Positions 1 to 6,897 are shown, numbered from the stretch's first letter. The stretch is DNA of 8,749 bases from Bacillota bacterium (GCA_017861355.1 JAGFXQ010000131.1:1-8749); one strand, 5' to 3'. Program-made: numbers and translations. The notes: generated by a model not told the origin, from the letters alone.

Positions 1-366
1 TACAACTATATCATTGATGGAACAGCAGGATCCTTGAGCAAAGGAAACTATCAGAATTTCACCATAACCAATGGACCTACCGGCTTCCGCTATGAGAAGG
101 GCAGCATCGCAGCCTCTTATACTCTCGCAAAGATATCGGTAGATGCCATCGGAACTACATCAGTTACCTCCGGATCAACCAAGTATCCTATAGCAGAGAA
201 GGTGAGTGTGTATTATCTCACGGATGATGAGTATGTAATAACAACCCTGGATAAGATTTCTGACTTATCAAGATATAAGATTACTGCTTATTGTGATAAG
301 GGCGTAACCCTTGGTGGAAGAATCCGTGTCATAACCGCTGAGAGCATTGATGAAAAGAGTGAGTAG
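1..366 (+). CDS. C-terminal part of an unidentified, probably extracellular protein (5' end outside window)
   Basis: The frame is open from base 1 to a TAG at 364-366, giving 121 residues. An in-frame TTG at 34 has no ribosome binding site and the frame continues upstream of it, so this is the tail of a larger gene. The residues are rich in Thr, Ser, Tyr and Gly with alternating beta-like patterns (for example VSVYYLTDDEYVITTLDKI) and no hydrophobic anchor. The ending, with GGRIRVITAE, recalls the tails of some clostridial surface or S-layer-associated proteins; that resemblance is from memory and weak. Only 12 bp separate its stop from the adaptor gene, so it is probably the first visible member of the exporter operon. 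It could be a secreted partner of the transporter or an unrelated surface protein. Function is unknown. Confidence 0.7.
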   Translation, partial: YNYIIDGTAGSLSKGNYQNFTITNGPTGFRYEKGSIAASYTLAKISVDAIGTTSVTSGSTKYPIAEKVSVYYLTDDEYVITTLDKISDLSRYKITAYCDKGVTLGGRIRVITAESIDEKSE

Positions 367-378
367 TGGAGGACTATT

Positions 379-2166
379 ATGAAGCATAGATTAGGTAAAT
401 TAAATTGGAAAAAAATTATCGTCTGGGTCGTAATCATTATAGTGATTCTTGGCGGTGTGAACTATGGCATTCAGAGACTGAAGGTGCGTGCTAAAACGAA
501 TATGGCAGCACAGAATGTAACGAATACGGCAAACGTAGAAACCAGAGATATTCAGAATGTACTTTCTTCCTCAGGAACGATTGAGCCATTGAATACCTAT
601 GAGGTCACTACATTGGTTGAGGGTGAGATTATCGCTGCGAACTTTGAAGAAGGTGACGAAGTGAAGGAAGGTCAGGTGCTGTATCAGGTAGCAACCGATA
701 ATCTCGATTCTGAGATTGACACCTCCCAGACCTCCGTGGACAGAGCGGAAAAGAACTTGACAAAGGCACAGGACAATTACTCCGAGGCACAGGCGAATTA
801 TGAGGAGGCCAGAGCGGACTATGAGGACGCTGTAGCAAAGTATGGTAATCCGAAGATCACAACTACCGAATCAGGTGTAATAAAAACCTTGTTTGTGGAG
901 GAAGGGGATACGGTCCAGGCCGGAGCCCAGATTGCACAGATTTATGATAATAGTTCAATGCTTGTCGTTGTGCCGTTCTCAGCATCTGAGGTGGATCAAT
1001 CCATAGTTGGGAAAAAAGCCAAGGTAACGATTGAAGCAACGGAAGAGACTGTAATCGGTACAGTGACCAAAGTAAGCAGTATCGATGAGGTACTGAGCGG
1101 AAATCGCCTGGTGAATCAGGTTACCATTCAGGTGAAGAATCCCGGTGGATTAAGTGCTGCTACCTCTGCAACAGCAGTGATTGGCGATATCTACAGCAGT
1201 GGAGAAGGAACTTTCAACGTATTGACAGATACAATCATTAAGGCGGAAGTCTCCGGAGAGATTGAGAAATTGAATATCAGCGAAGGCGGTAAGGTGAATA
1301 AAGGGGATGTAATTTATACCTTAACGGACAAATCAATTGAAAGCCAATTAGAGAGTTATAAAAATAAAAAGAATAGTGCACAAGATACAATGGACAATGC
1401 AAAGGACAGTGTGGAAAATGCACAGGAAACCATTGAAGACTCAGAATCTAAGCTTCAGGATGTAATCGACAAACGAACAGATTATAGTATTACTGCTCCG
1501 ATCTCCGGTAAAATTATCAAAAAGGATGCGTTGGTGGGAGATACAATCAAATCGAACAGCGCAAATAGTACCTTATGCATTATTTATGATTTGTCAGCAA
1601 TGAACTTTAAGATGAGCGTGGATGAACTTGATGTGAATAAGGTCAAGGTGGGCCAGGAGGTTGAAGTCGTAGCGGATGCTTTTGAAGATGTGGTCTATCA
1701 TGGGGTTGTTACCAACGTTAGCTTACAAAGCTCAACGAACCAGGGCGTAACCCAATACCCGGTCACAGTGAAGATAGCAGAGGTTGGTGATCTGCTACCC
1801 GGAATGAATGTTACCGGTAAGATTATCGTACAGAAGGTCGAACAGGTTATGGCGATCCCGAGCGATGCTCTGAGACGCGGTAATGTGGTTTATGTTGAAG
1901 ATGCAACGGTTACCGAGGCAGTGGGCGTTGTACCAGCAGGATTTAGAGAGGTTGCAGTAGAAACAGGAATTACCGATGGTGACTACATTCAAATTCTGAG
2001 TGGCTTGAGCGGTAATGAGAAGGTATATGTACAGAGGGTGTCGGAAGTAGTGAATATGATGATGCCGGCGAATGGTTTTGATATGCAGGGAGGCCCCCCA
2101 GCTAACACAGAGGGTTCAAGCAGCGGTTTTCGTGCAGGAAGAACATCACAAAGCATCACAAAATAG
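379..2166 (+). CDS. HlyD/MacA/YknX-like membrane fusion (adaptor) protein with a duplicated lipoyl-hairpin-barrel unit
   Basis: This 595-residue adaptor should link the MacB-type permease encoded downstream to the cell envelope. The ATG lies 6 nt after GGAGG (368-372). Residues 13-31 are one N-terminal membrane anchor. Two similar units follow. Unit 1 has lipoyl half ~73-105 (EGEIIAANFEEGDEVKEGQ), a charged alpha-hairpin ~107-155, lipoyl half ~160-190 (SGVIKTLFVEEGDTVQAG) and a beta-barrel ~193-275. Unit 2 repeats this order: ~284-316 (SGEIEKLNISEGGKVNKGD), hairpin ~318-366, ~369-404 (APISGKIIKKDALVGD), barrel ~407-485. A membrane-proximal domain (~487-555) and a flexible Gly/Met/Pro/Ser-rich tail end the protein. 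MacA and YknX have one such unit and about 370-390 residues, so this is a large, internally duplicated form. The family call is firm. The substrate is unknown; family members move antimicrobial peptides, macrolides or toxins. Confidence 0.93.
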   Translation: MKHRLGKLNWKKIIVWVVIIIVILGGVNYGIQRLKVRAKTNMAAQNVTNTANVETRDIQNVLSSSGTIEPLNTYEVTTLVEGEIIAANFEEGDEVKEGQVLYQVATDNLDSEIDTSQTSVDRAEKNLTKAQDNYSEAQANYEEARADYEDAVAKYGNPKITTTESGVIKTLFVEEGDTVQAGAQIAQIYDNSSMLVVVPFSASEVDQSIVGKKAKVTIEATEETVIGTVTKVSSIDEVLSGNRLVNQVTIQVKNPGGLSAATSATAVIGDIYSSGEGTFNVLTDTIIKAEVSGEIEKLNISEGGKVNKGDVIYTLTDKSIESQLESYKNKKNSAQDTMDNAKDSVENAQETIEDSESKLQDVIDKRTDYSITAPISGKIIKKDALVGDTIKSNSANSTLCIIYDLSAMNFKMSVDELDVNKVKVGQEVEVVADAFEDVVYHGVVTNVSLQSSTNQGVTQYPVTVKIAEVGDLLPGMNVTGKIIVQKVEQVMAIPSDALRRGNVVYVEDATVTEAVGVVPAGFREVAVETGITDGDYIQILSGLSGNEKVYVQRVSEVVNMMMPANGFDMQGGPPANTEGSSSGFRAGRTSQSITK

Positions 2167-2176
2167 GAGGCATGGC

Positions 2177-2917
2177 ATGATAAGTGAGCAAATCTATGAT
2201 AAAACAAAGGTGCCTCTGATTCAGCTCATCGACATTCAAAAAATATATAAGATGGGTTCAACCGAGGTTCGTGCGAACGATGGCATCAGTCTCGAAATAA
2301 TGGAAGGTGAATTTGTTGCTATTGTTGGTAAGTCCGGCAGCGGTAAGTCCACCATCATGAATATTATTGGCGCTTTGGATGTTCCTACCTCCGGCCAGTA
2401 TATTTTAAAGGGACTGGATGTCAGTAAGATGAAGAACGATGCTTTGGCAGAGGTCCGTAATAAGACCATAGGCTTTATCTTTCAGCAATATAATCTGTTA
2501 ACAAAACAGAATCTTCTTGAGAATGTTGAATTACCGTTACTTTACGCAGGTATTCATAAGAGAGAGCGCAAGCAGCTAGCGATGGAAGCCTTAGAACGAG
2601 TTGGAATTGAAGATAAATGGAGAAACTTTCCGAACCAATTATCCGGGGGACAGCAGCAAAGAGGTGCAGTTGCCCGAGCTCTCGTAGGAAAACCCTCACT
2701 GATCTTGGCAGATGAGCCAACCGGAGCTCTGGACTCCAGAACGAGCCGTGAATTGTTGGATTTCCTCAAACAATTGAATGAGGAAGGGAATACCATTGTA
2801 CTGATCACTCATGATCGTTCGGTCGCGGAAGAGGCAAGACGAATTGTTACCTTAAAGGATGGAAAGATCACCTTCGACGGGGCTGTGGAAGAGTATAGGA
2901 AGCAGGTGCTACTATGA
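2177..2917 (+). CDS. MacB/LolD-type ABC transporter ATPase
   Basis: This 246-residue cytoplasmic ATPase powers the permease encoded next. The start is the ATG at 2177, 6 nt after AGGAGG (2165-2170), which overlaps the adaptor's stop codon. The frame runs 35 codons further upstream but only inside the adaptor gene, without a site. All nucleotide-binding motifs are present: Walker A GKSGSGKST (51-59), Q-loop FIFQQYNLL (~100-108), signature LSGGQQQR (155-162), Walker B LILADEPTGALD (175-186, with D179 and E180) and the switch His in ITHD (H212). The signature continues GAVARAL where VAIARAL is usual; the Gly at 163 is mildly odd. The length and FQQYNLL motif fit the subfamily that pairs with FtsX/MacB permeases (LolD, MacB N-terminus, YknY). 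Its stop overlaps the permease start as ATGA, suggesting translational coupling. Confidence 0.97.
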   Translation: MISEQIYDKTKVPLIQLIDIQKIYKMGSTEVRANDGISLEIMEGEFVAIVGKSGSGKSTIMNIIGALDVPTSGQYILKGLDVSKMKNDALAEVRNKTIGFIFQQYNLLTKQNLLENVELPLLYAGIHKRERKQLAMEALERVGIEDKWRNFPNQLSGGQQQRGAVARALVGKPSLILADEPTGALDSRTSRELLDFLKQLNEEGNTIVLITHDRSVAEEARRIVTLKDGKITFDGAVEEYRKQVLL

Positions 2918-4086
2918 AATTCAGTCAGGCATGGAAGTTGGCTCTGCAAAGTATACTGGGCAGTAAGATGCGATCCTTTTTGACAATGCTCGGAATGATT
3001 ATCGGTGTTGCATCCGTAATCACGCTTCTTGGTCTTGTTACCGGTGTCACCAATTATCTGGTTGATCAATTTGCGGATATGGGTACGAATATGGTCACGG
3101 TATCAGTATTCCCCACCGACACCCGTAAGGTTGAAGTAGAAGATATTTATAACTTTGCCAAGGAACATGATGATATTTTTATCGGAGTTACACCAAATGT
3201 AACCGCGAACTATACCGTGAAAAACGGCAGCACCTCTATGACTACCTCAGTGATCGGAGCTGGAGAGGATTACCTTGACATCAATACTATGGATTTATCC
3301 TCCGGACGTTTCATACAGTATGCAGACATTGCAAATCGCTATGAAGCCTGTGTCATCGGAACATATGTTGTAAATGAATTATTCGATGGTAAAGTAACAC
3401 TTGGTGATACCGTTAAGATTAATGGAAAAATATTTACGATCGTAGGTATTCAAGAGGAGCAGGCAGATTCAGAGGAGGGATCCAAGGATGACCGAATCTA
3501 TATTCCATATTCCATCGCGACCAGATTATCTCAGTCCTCCGACATCTCAAGCTATACTTTTGCAACCACGAATACGGACTATTCGGACCAAGCGAAGGAA
3601 CTATTGGATAATTATCTCTATGGAATTATGAAGAATGAAGAGCTGTATCAAGTAATCAGTATGACAGAGCTTCTGGATGTCATCAATCAGATGACGACTA
3701 TGTTGTCCGCAGTCCTCGGAGGAATAGCTGGTATCTCCTTATTGGTGGCAGGTATCGGTATCATGAACATTATGTTGGTATCGGTTGTGGAGCGAACCAA
3801 GGAAATCGGTATTCGTAAATCACTTGGAGCAAAGAAAAGAGATATTATGTCGCAGTTTGTAATCGAGGCAATCACCATTAGTACGACAGGTGGCATCATC
3901 GGAATTATCCTAGGGAGTATTGCTACGAATGTGTTGGGTAAAGCCTTTGGTATTGAGGCAGCTCCAACCACAGGGGCCATTCTGCTAGCCTTCGGTGTAT
4001 CTGCCGGAATAGGTATCTGCTTTGGTTATATGCCGGCCAATAAAGCGGCGAAGCTGAATCCAATTGACGCGTTACGCAGTGAATAA
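2914..4086 (+). CDS. MacB/FtsX-family ABC transporter permease (YknZ-like)
   Basis: This 390-residue membrane protein is the permease of the ABC system. The ATG at 2914 overlaps the ATPase stop by 4 bp. It has the MacB layout: a short cytoplasmic N-terminus with SKMRSFLTMLGMIIGVASV leading into TM1 (~23-47), a large extracellular MacB_PCD-like domain (~48-260), then three C-terminal helices (~263-291, ~314-340, ~353-374). The conserved cytoplasmic loop SVVERTKEIGIRKSLGAKKR (290-309) after TM2 is the FtsX/MacB coupling segment. The C-terminus has the family ending PANKAAKLNPIDALRSE. MacB of Gram-negatives fuses ATPase and permease; here they are separate, as in YknYZ. These proteins are thought to drive substrates outward by mechanotransmission rather than by moving them through the membrane core. 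It is the last gene of the operon, with terminators 24 bp downstream. Confidence 0.96.
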   Translation: MKFSQAWKLALQSILGSKMRSFLTMLGMIIGVASVITLLGLVTGVTNYLVDQFADMGTNMVTVSVFPTDTRKVEVEDIYNFAKEHDDIFIGVTPNVTANYTVKNGSTSMTTSVIGAGEDYLDINTMDLSSGRFIQYADIANRYEACVIGTYVVNELFDGKVTLGDTVKINGKIFTIVGIQEEQADSEEGSKDDRIYIPYSIATRLSQSSDISSYTFATTNTDYSDQAKELLDNYLYGIMKNEELYQVISMTELLDVINQMTTMLSAVLGGIAGISLLVAGIGIMNIMLVSVVERTKEIGIRKSLGAKKRDIMSQFVIEAITISTTGGIIGIILGSIATNVLGKAFGIEAAPTTGAILLAFGVSAGIGICFGYMPANKAAKLNPIDALRSE

Positions 4087-4109
4087 ATTGATTTTCTCAT
4101 AGGACAGAT

Positions 4110-4145
4110 GGGGTTGTCGCACGAAATTAGTGCGGCGCCCTTTTT
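4110..4145 (+). terminator. Rho-independent terminator of the exporter operon
   Basis: A GC-rich hairpin begins 24 bp after the permease stop. GTCGCAC (4116-4122) pairs with GTGCGGC (4130-4136) including one G-T pair, and GGG (4111-4113) pairs with CCC (4138-4140) across a small internal loop. The loop is GAAATTA and TTTTT follows at 4141-4145. It also forms the left end of the 210-bp palindromic element. Confidence 0.75.
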
Positions 4146-4177
4146 ATGTTATGACGTTTATCACATTTTAGGTTTTT

Positions 4178-4253
4178 AAGAATAGCGTGTGAGTATTAAT
4201 CCGACAGAGATAAGATCTCCTTATGGATTAATACTCGCACACTATTCTTTTTT
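4178..4253 (+). terminator. Long hairpin followed by a T-run, second terminator-like structure
   Basis: Arms 4178-4202 and 4225-4249 form a 25-bp stem with only one C-A mismatch and one G-T pair. The loop contains a further 5-bp hairpin (4207-4219). The descending arm runs into TTCTTTTTT (4245-4253), so the plus-strand RNA looks like a strong terminator. The minus-strand reading has no T-run. It probably backs up the terminator at 4110-4145, or is simply the core of the palindromic element. Confidence 0.55.
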
Positions 4254-4395
4254 AGGTCACTAAGTGATAAACATTATAGTTATGAGGGCGCCTTTTCCAC
4301 TTATATGGCAAAAAACCCCTTCTAACTCAGAGAAAAAACAGTCAAATAATAGCACAATAAATGCTAATATTCGACAAATAAACGCATTATAATGA

Positions 4396-4404
4396 TGCTA
4401 TAAT
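4396..4404 (+). promoter_or_regulatory. Extended -10 promoter candidate
   Basis: TGC followed by a perfect TATAAT (4399-4404) forms an extended -10 box. No good -35 lies at the right distance, which extended -10 promoters tolerate. Transcription would start near 4411, about 60 nt ahead of the small ORF at 4472 and about 300 nt ahead of the chemotaxis gene. A second TATAAT-like stretch (4388-4393) lies just upstream. Confidence 0.4.
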
Positions 4405-4471
4405 AGGGTTAAGATTACTTTAATTTCCATTTTATTTGTAACAATAAAAGAGAAAGGAAGGGAAGCTCTTG

Positions 4472-4540
4472 ATGCTTAATAGAGCGAGAGCGAAAATGCC
4501 AAAGTTTACTTCAACTAATATACCCAAAGTAAATCTGTGA
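4472..4540 (+). CDS. Possible 22-residue cationic peptide ORF (or non-coding leader)
   Basis: An ATG at 4472 opens 22 codons ending in TGA (4538-4540). A purine-rich AAGGAAGGG (4454-4462) sits 9 nt upstream and an extended -10 promoter lies at 4396-4404. The peptide begins MLNRARAKMPKF and has five Lys/Arg and no acidic residue. GCTCT (4465-4469) can pair with AGAGC (4481-4485, or its second copy 4487-4491), placing the start codon in a loop. TTTACTT/AAGTAAA (4505-4511/4527-4533) forms another inverted repeat inside the frame. A frame this short can arise by chance, and I recognise no family. The region may instead be an untranslated leader of the downstream chemotaxis gene. Confidence 0.25.
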   Translation: MLNRARAKMPKFTSTNIPKVNL

Positions 4541-4648
4541 TGTTGGAATAGTTGATATATAAAAAAATAAAAATTATTTATTACCAAAATTGATAAAAAC
4601 TCCCGAAAAACACTGTGTTTCGATGTTTTCGTTAATATTGTGACAGTC

Positions 4649-4677
4649 TTTACTAATTCGTTTTAGTATTATATAAT
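4649..4677 (+). promoter_or_regulatory. Sigma-A-type promoter of the chemotaxis receptor gene
   Basis: TTTACT (4649-4654) is separated by 17 bp from a perfect TATAAT (4672-4677). Transcription from here would begin around 4684. That leaves a short leader with AAGGGGG (4703-4709) and the GTG start at 4718, and it argues against the in-frame TTG at 4682 as the start. No convincing sigma-D (flagellar) promoter was found, although motility sigma factors often drive such genes. Confidence 0.55.
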
Positions 4678-4717
4678 AAAATTGCTTTTATCTACAATAT
4701 CTAAGGGGGAAAAATGT

Positions 4718-6391
4718 GTGTTTAAATCTTTAACAGGAAGAATGCTTGCGGTAATTATATTATTAATTGCTCTTTGCTGTGCATCTTTAATGGGTGTATC
4801 ATATTATGAGATTTATCAGTCTGCCACAAACCAGATGAAAAGTGATGGTTCTACCTTGATCCAGAATATCAAGGGTAATATTAATGAACAAAATGTCACC
4901 AGTCTGGCAGTTCTGCAGGAAGTTTTTAAGAAAATTAAGGATGAAAGTAATGAGAATATTGTTTATGTTTCCCTCTCGGACGAGAATGCGCAAGTAATTG
5001 TATCCAATGAAGTACTGGTTGATACCGGTGCTGCAGAAGGTGCGGATGCAGCCTCCTCCGCAACCGCAGAAGGTGACGTGAGCGCGGTACTGGAGAAGCA
5101 GACGACTCTGGGACAGATTATAACGATAGAGGGTGGCGAGAAGGTTTATAATATTTCCACTGATTTTGCTCTGTCGGACCAGATCAAGGGAGCCCTCAAT
5201 CTGGGTATTTCTTTAGATAATATGTATGCACAGATTAAGCAGGCGATTATTCAGACGATACTTTTATCTTTCGTAATTATGGTTATTGCTATATTAGCAG
5301 CTATTATTATGGCAAGACGTATTATAAGACCGATTGCTCTGATGTCGGGCAGACTTAAGACTTTCGCAGAAGGCGATTTTACCATCGGCTTTACTAGTAA
5401 CCGTAAGGATGAAATCGGAGAAATGGGAAATGCTCTCAATGAAATGCAGCAGACACTGCAAAACATGGTTGGAGAGATCAGTCAGAGTGCAGGCAAGGTT
5501 GCACAAAACTCCCAAAATCTGACTTCTGTTTGCAGTGAGACCTCTGGAATGGCGGAAGGGATCGCAAAAGCTTCCGGGGAATTGGCAACTGCCTCCACAG
5601 CTTTAGCTACCAATTCAGTCGAAGGTTTTGAACGTTTGAATACACTAGCTCAGGAGATTACTATGATCTCACAGCGAGCAGATGGAATGAGAGATAGTAT
5701 AACTGAGACCAAGCAGGCAAATGAATCCGGTTTGAAACATATCCGCAGCCTTTTGGAAGCTGTATCAGAGAATGAACAGGTTACAATAAAGATTAAAGAT
5801 ATGGTGGATATGCTGGGTTATAAATCGGAGGCAATCACGGCTATTACCGATGTTATTAAGAATATTTCAGAACAAACAAAGCTGCTGGCACTCAATGCAA
5901 TGATTGAAAGCGCCAGAGCAGGAGAGAGTGGAAAGGGCTTTGCTGTTGTAGCGAAGGAAATCAGTAAACTGTCTGAACAGACGGCAAGCTCCATTATTGG
6001 GATTGAGAAAATCGTTGAGGAGGTAAGCTCAGCAATCAATGAAGCCCAGTCTTATGTGGATGAAGGCACAGAGGTTCTGACAAAAACTACGAAGATGTCC
6101 AAGGATACCAGACATGCATTCCATCAGATTGATCAATCCATTGTCCATATTGTTCGTGAGATTCAAACGATGATTGACAGTATTGATAAAGTCAATAATG
6201 ATAAAAATGAAGTGGTTGGAGCAATTGAAAGCATTTCGGCCATTGCGGAAGAGACCACCTCTTCCACGCAAGAGATAGCTTCCTCGCTTGAACTGCAGCT
6301 TACGACCATAGAAAAAGCGACTGCTTCAGCAAAACAGCTGGAGGAGATAGCACTTGAATTAGAGAAACTGGTCGGTAGATTCACAGTCTAA
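4718..6391 (+). CDS. Methyl-accepting chemotaxis protein (transmembrane chemoreceptor)
   Basis: This 557-residue receptor senses an extracellular signal and controls CheA through CheW. The chosen start is GTG 4718, 8 nt after AAGGGGG; the frame opens at TTG 4682 but that lies at the promoter. Order of parts: TM1 ~10-30; extracellular domain ~31-175 with an Ala/Asp/Glu/Ser-rich insert (~103-122); TM2 ~178-198; HAMP ~198-250 (RRIIRPIALMSGRLKTFAEGDF); long coiled-coil signalling domain to the end. The hairpin tip (~382-425) reads EQTKLLALNAMIESARAGES then GKGFAVVAKE. The usual form is QTNLLALNAAIEAARAGE, so Asn is replaced by Lys, and AAIEA by AMIES. There is no C-terminal NWETF-type CheR tether. 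The extracellular size suits a single-Cache or four-helix sensor but I cannot assign a ligand. No other chemotaxis gene is in the window, so this is an orphan receptor. Confidence 0.95.
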   Translation: MFKSLTGRMLAVIILLIALCCASLMGVSYYEIYQSATNQMKSDGSTLIQNIKGNINEQNVTSLAVLQEVFKKIKDESNENIVYVSLSDENAQVIVSNEVLVDTGAAEGADAASSATAEGDVSAVLEKQTTLGQIITIEGGEKVYNISTDFALSDQIKGALNLGISLDNMYAQIKQAIIQTILLSFVIMVIAILAAIIMARRIIRPIALMSGRLKTFAEGDFTIGFTSNRKDEIGEMGNALNEMQQTLQNMVGEISQSAGKVAQNSQNLTSVCSETSGMAEGIAKASGELATASTALATNSVEGFERLNTLAQEITMISQRADGMRDSITETKQANESGLKHIRSLLEAVSENEQVTIKIKDMVDMLGYKSEAITAITDVIKNISEQTKLLALNAMIESARAGESGKGFAVVAKEISKLSEQTASSIIGIEKIVEEVSSAINEAQSYVDEGTEVLTKTTKMSKDTRHAFHQIDQSIVHIVREIQTMIDSIDKVNNDKNEVVGAIESISAIAEETTSSTQEIASSLELQLTTIEKATASAKQLEEIALELEKLVGRFTV

Positions 6392-6460
6392 ATATTTGAA
6401 ATGTACGCTAATAGTAATAAATGCATCTTGAACTATAAGTAGATCATAGGAGGACTCATC

Positions 6461-6820
6461 ATGACAGAATATACAACAATCGACGAATATATCGCAACTT
6501 TTTCACCGGAGATACAGACAATTCTTATGAATATAAGAAATATTATCAAAGAAGTTGTACCGGAAGCGACAGAGAAGATCAGCTATCAGATGCCAACCTT
6601 TTATCTTAATGGAAATCTGGTGCATTTTGCGGCATTTAAGAAGCATATTGGCTTTTATCCTACTCCAAGTGGAATCGAAGCCTTCCAGAAAGAGCTCGCA
6701 GGGTATAAAGGAGCGAAGGGATCCATACAATTTCCTCTAAATCAGCCGATACCCTATGATCTGATCCGAAGGATTGTTCTCTATCGACTGGATGAAAGCC
6801 AGAACAAAAAGAAGAAATAA
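6461..6820 (+). CDS. DUF1801 / YdhG-family small protein (often annotated as iron chaperone)
   Basis: This is a 119-residue soluble protein. The start is well fixed by AGGAGG (6448-6453), 7 nt before the ATG. The pattern IDEYIATFSPEIQTIL, then a YQMPTFYLNG segment (~42-51), HFAAFKKHIGFYPTPSGIE (~55-73) and a basic C-terminus fits the DUF1801 family with a YdhG/YjbR/CyaY-like fold. The iron-chaperone label comes from fold similarity to frataxin/CyaY and is weakly founded; I see no acidic ridge of the frataxin type, and the C-terminus is Lys-rich (NKKKK). The gene begins 69 bp after the chemotaxis gene with no hairpin terminator between, so read-through is possible, but a functional link is unlikely. 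Family membership is likely; biochemical role is unknown. Confidence 0.85.
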   Translation: MTEYTTIDEYIATFSPEIQTILMNIRNIIKEVVPEATEKISYQMPTFYLNGNLVHFAAFKKHIGFYPTPSGIEAFQKELAGYKGAKGSIQFPLNQPIPYDLIRRIVLYRLDESQNKKKK

Positions 6821-6840
6821 TCGAATATCGAGTAGAGATA

Positions 6841-6891
6841 GGGGCAATTTCAAACCATAAGCTTACTAACCTTATAGTATGAAACAGCCCC
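6841..6891. repeat. 51-bp imperfect palindrome (weak terminator or small mobile-element remnant)
   Basis: Concentric pairs are GGGGC/GCCCC (6841-6845/6887-6891), TTTCA/TGAAA (6848-6852/6880-6884) and ATAAG/CTTAT (6857-6861/6871-6875), all centred on 6866. No T-run follows on either strand, so it would be a poor intrinsic terminator, although its place 20 bp after the DUF1801 gene suits that role. Read on the minus strand it begins GGGGCTGTTTCA. This resembles GGGGTTGTCGCA at the left end of the 4110-4319 element (9 of 12 positions). Confidence 0.5.
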
Positions 6892-6897
6892 TTGTCA

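Larger units (their letters stand above)
4110..4319. repeat. 210-bp near-palindromic element with concentric inverted repeats (MITE-like or remnant)
   Basis: Five pairs of inverted segments share almost one centre (4213-4214.5). The ends are GGGGTT (4110-4115) and AACCCC (4314-4319). Next are GGCGCC (4134-4139 and 4287-4292), GTTTATCAC/GTGATAAAC (4156-4164/4264-4272), a 25-nt stem (4178-4202/4225-4249) with two non-Watson-Crick pairs, and GAGAT/ATCTC (4207-4211/4215-4219). Spacing between segments is conserved although the sequences between them have drifted, as expected of a decayed long palindrome. There is no coding capacity and no clear target-site duplication. The shape suits a non-autonomous miniature transposable element, but tandem terminators could produce part of it. 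Confidence 0.6.

Noticed and set aside
2072..2176. Upstream extension of the ATPase frame by 35 codons.
   Set aside because: It lies within the adaptor gene, has no ribosome binding site, and the extra residues do not resemble ABC ATPases. ATG 2177 has an ideal AGGAGG.
4568..4596. Sigma-D-like promoter (TAAA ... ATTGATAA) for the chemotaxis gene.
   Set aside because: The spacer is about 17 nt, not ~15, and the -10 lacks the GCC portion. The region is so A/T-rich that such matches arise by chance.
4604..4619. ACACTGTGT palindrome as a hairpin or operator.
   Set aside because: The loop would be a single base, so it cannot be an RNA hairpin, and one short palindrome without a regulator gene nearby is not enough to call an operator.
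4441..4640. Cyclic-di-GMP riboswitch upstream of the chemotaxis gene, as often found in Clostridia.
   Set aside because: Neither the GEMM-I core nor GEMM-II conserved segments could be found; only short simple hairpins are visible.
4682..4717. TTG 4682 as start of the chemotaxis protein, and the ATG at 4713 just after the AAGGGGG site.
   Set aside because: TTG 4682 is at the predicted transcription start with no site. The ATG at 4713 is in another frame and stops after three codons (ATG TGT GTT TAA). GTG 4718 is in frame with good spacing.
6392..6460. Promoter for the DUF1801 gene (TTGAAA at 6396-6401, TATAAG at 6434-6439).
   Set aside because: The two boxes are too far apart to belong together and neither has a proper partner at 16-18 bp.
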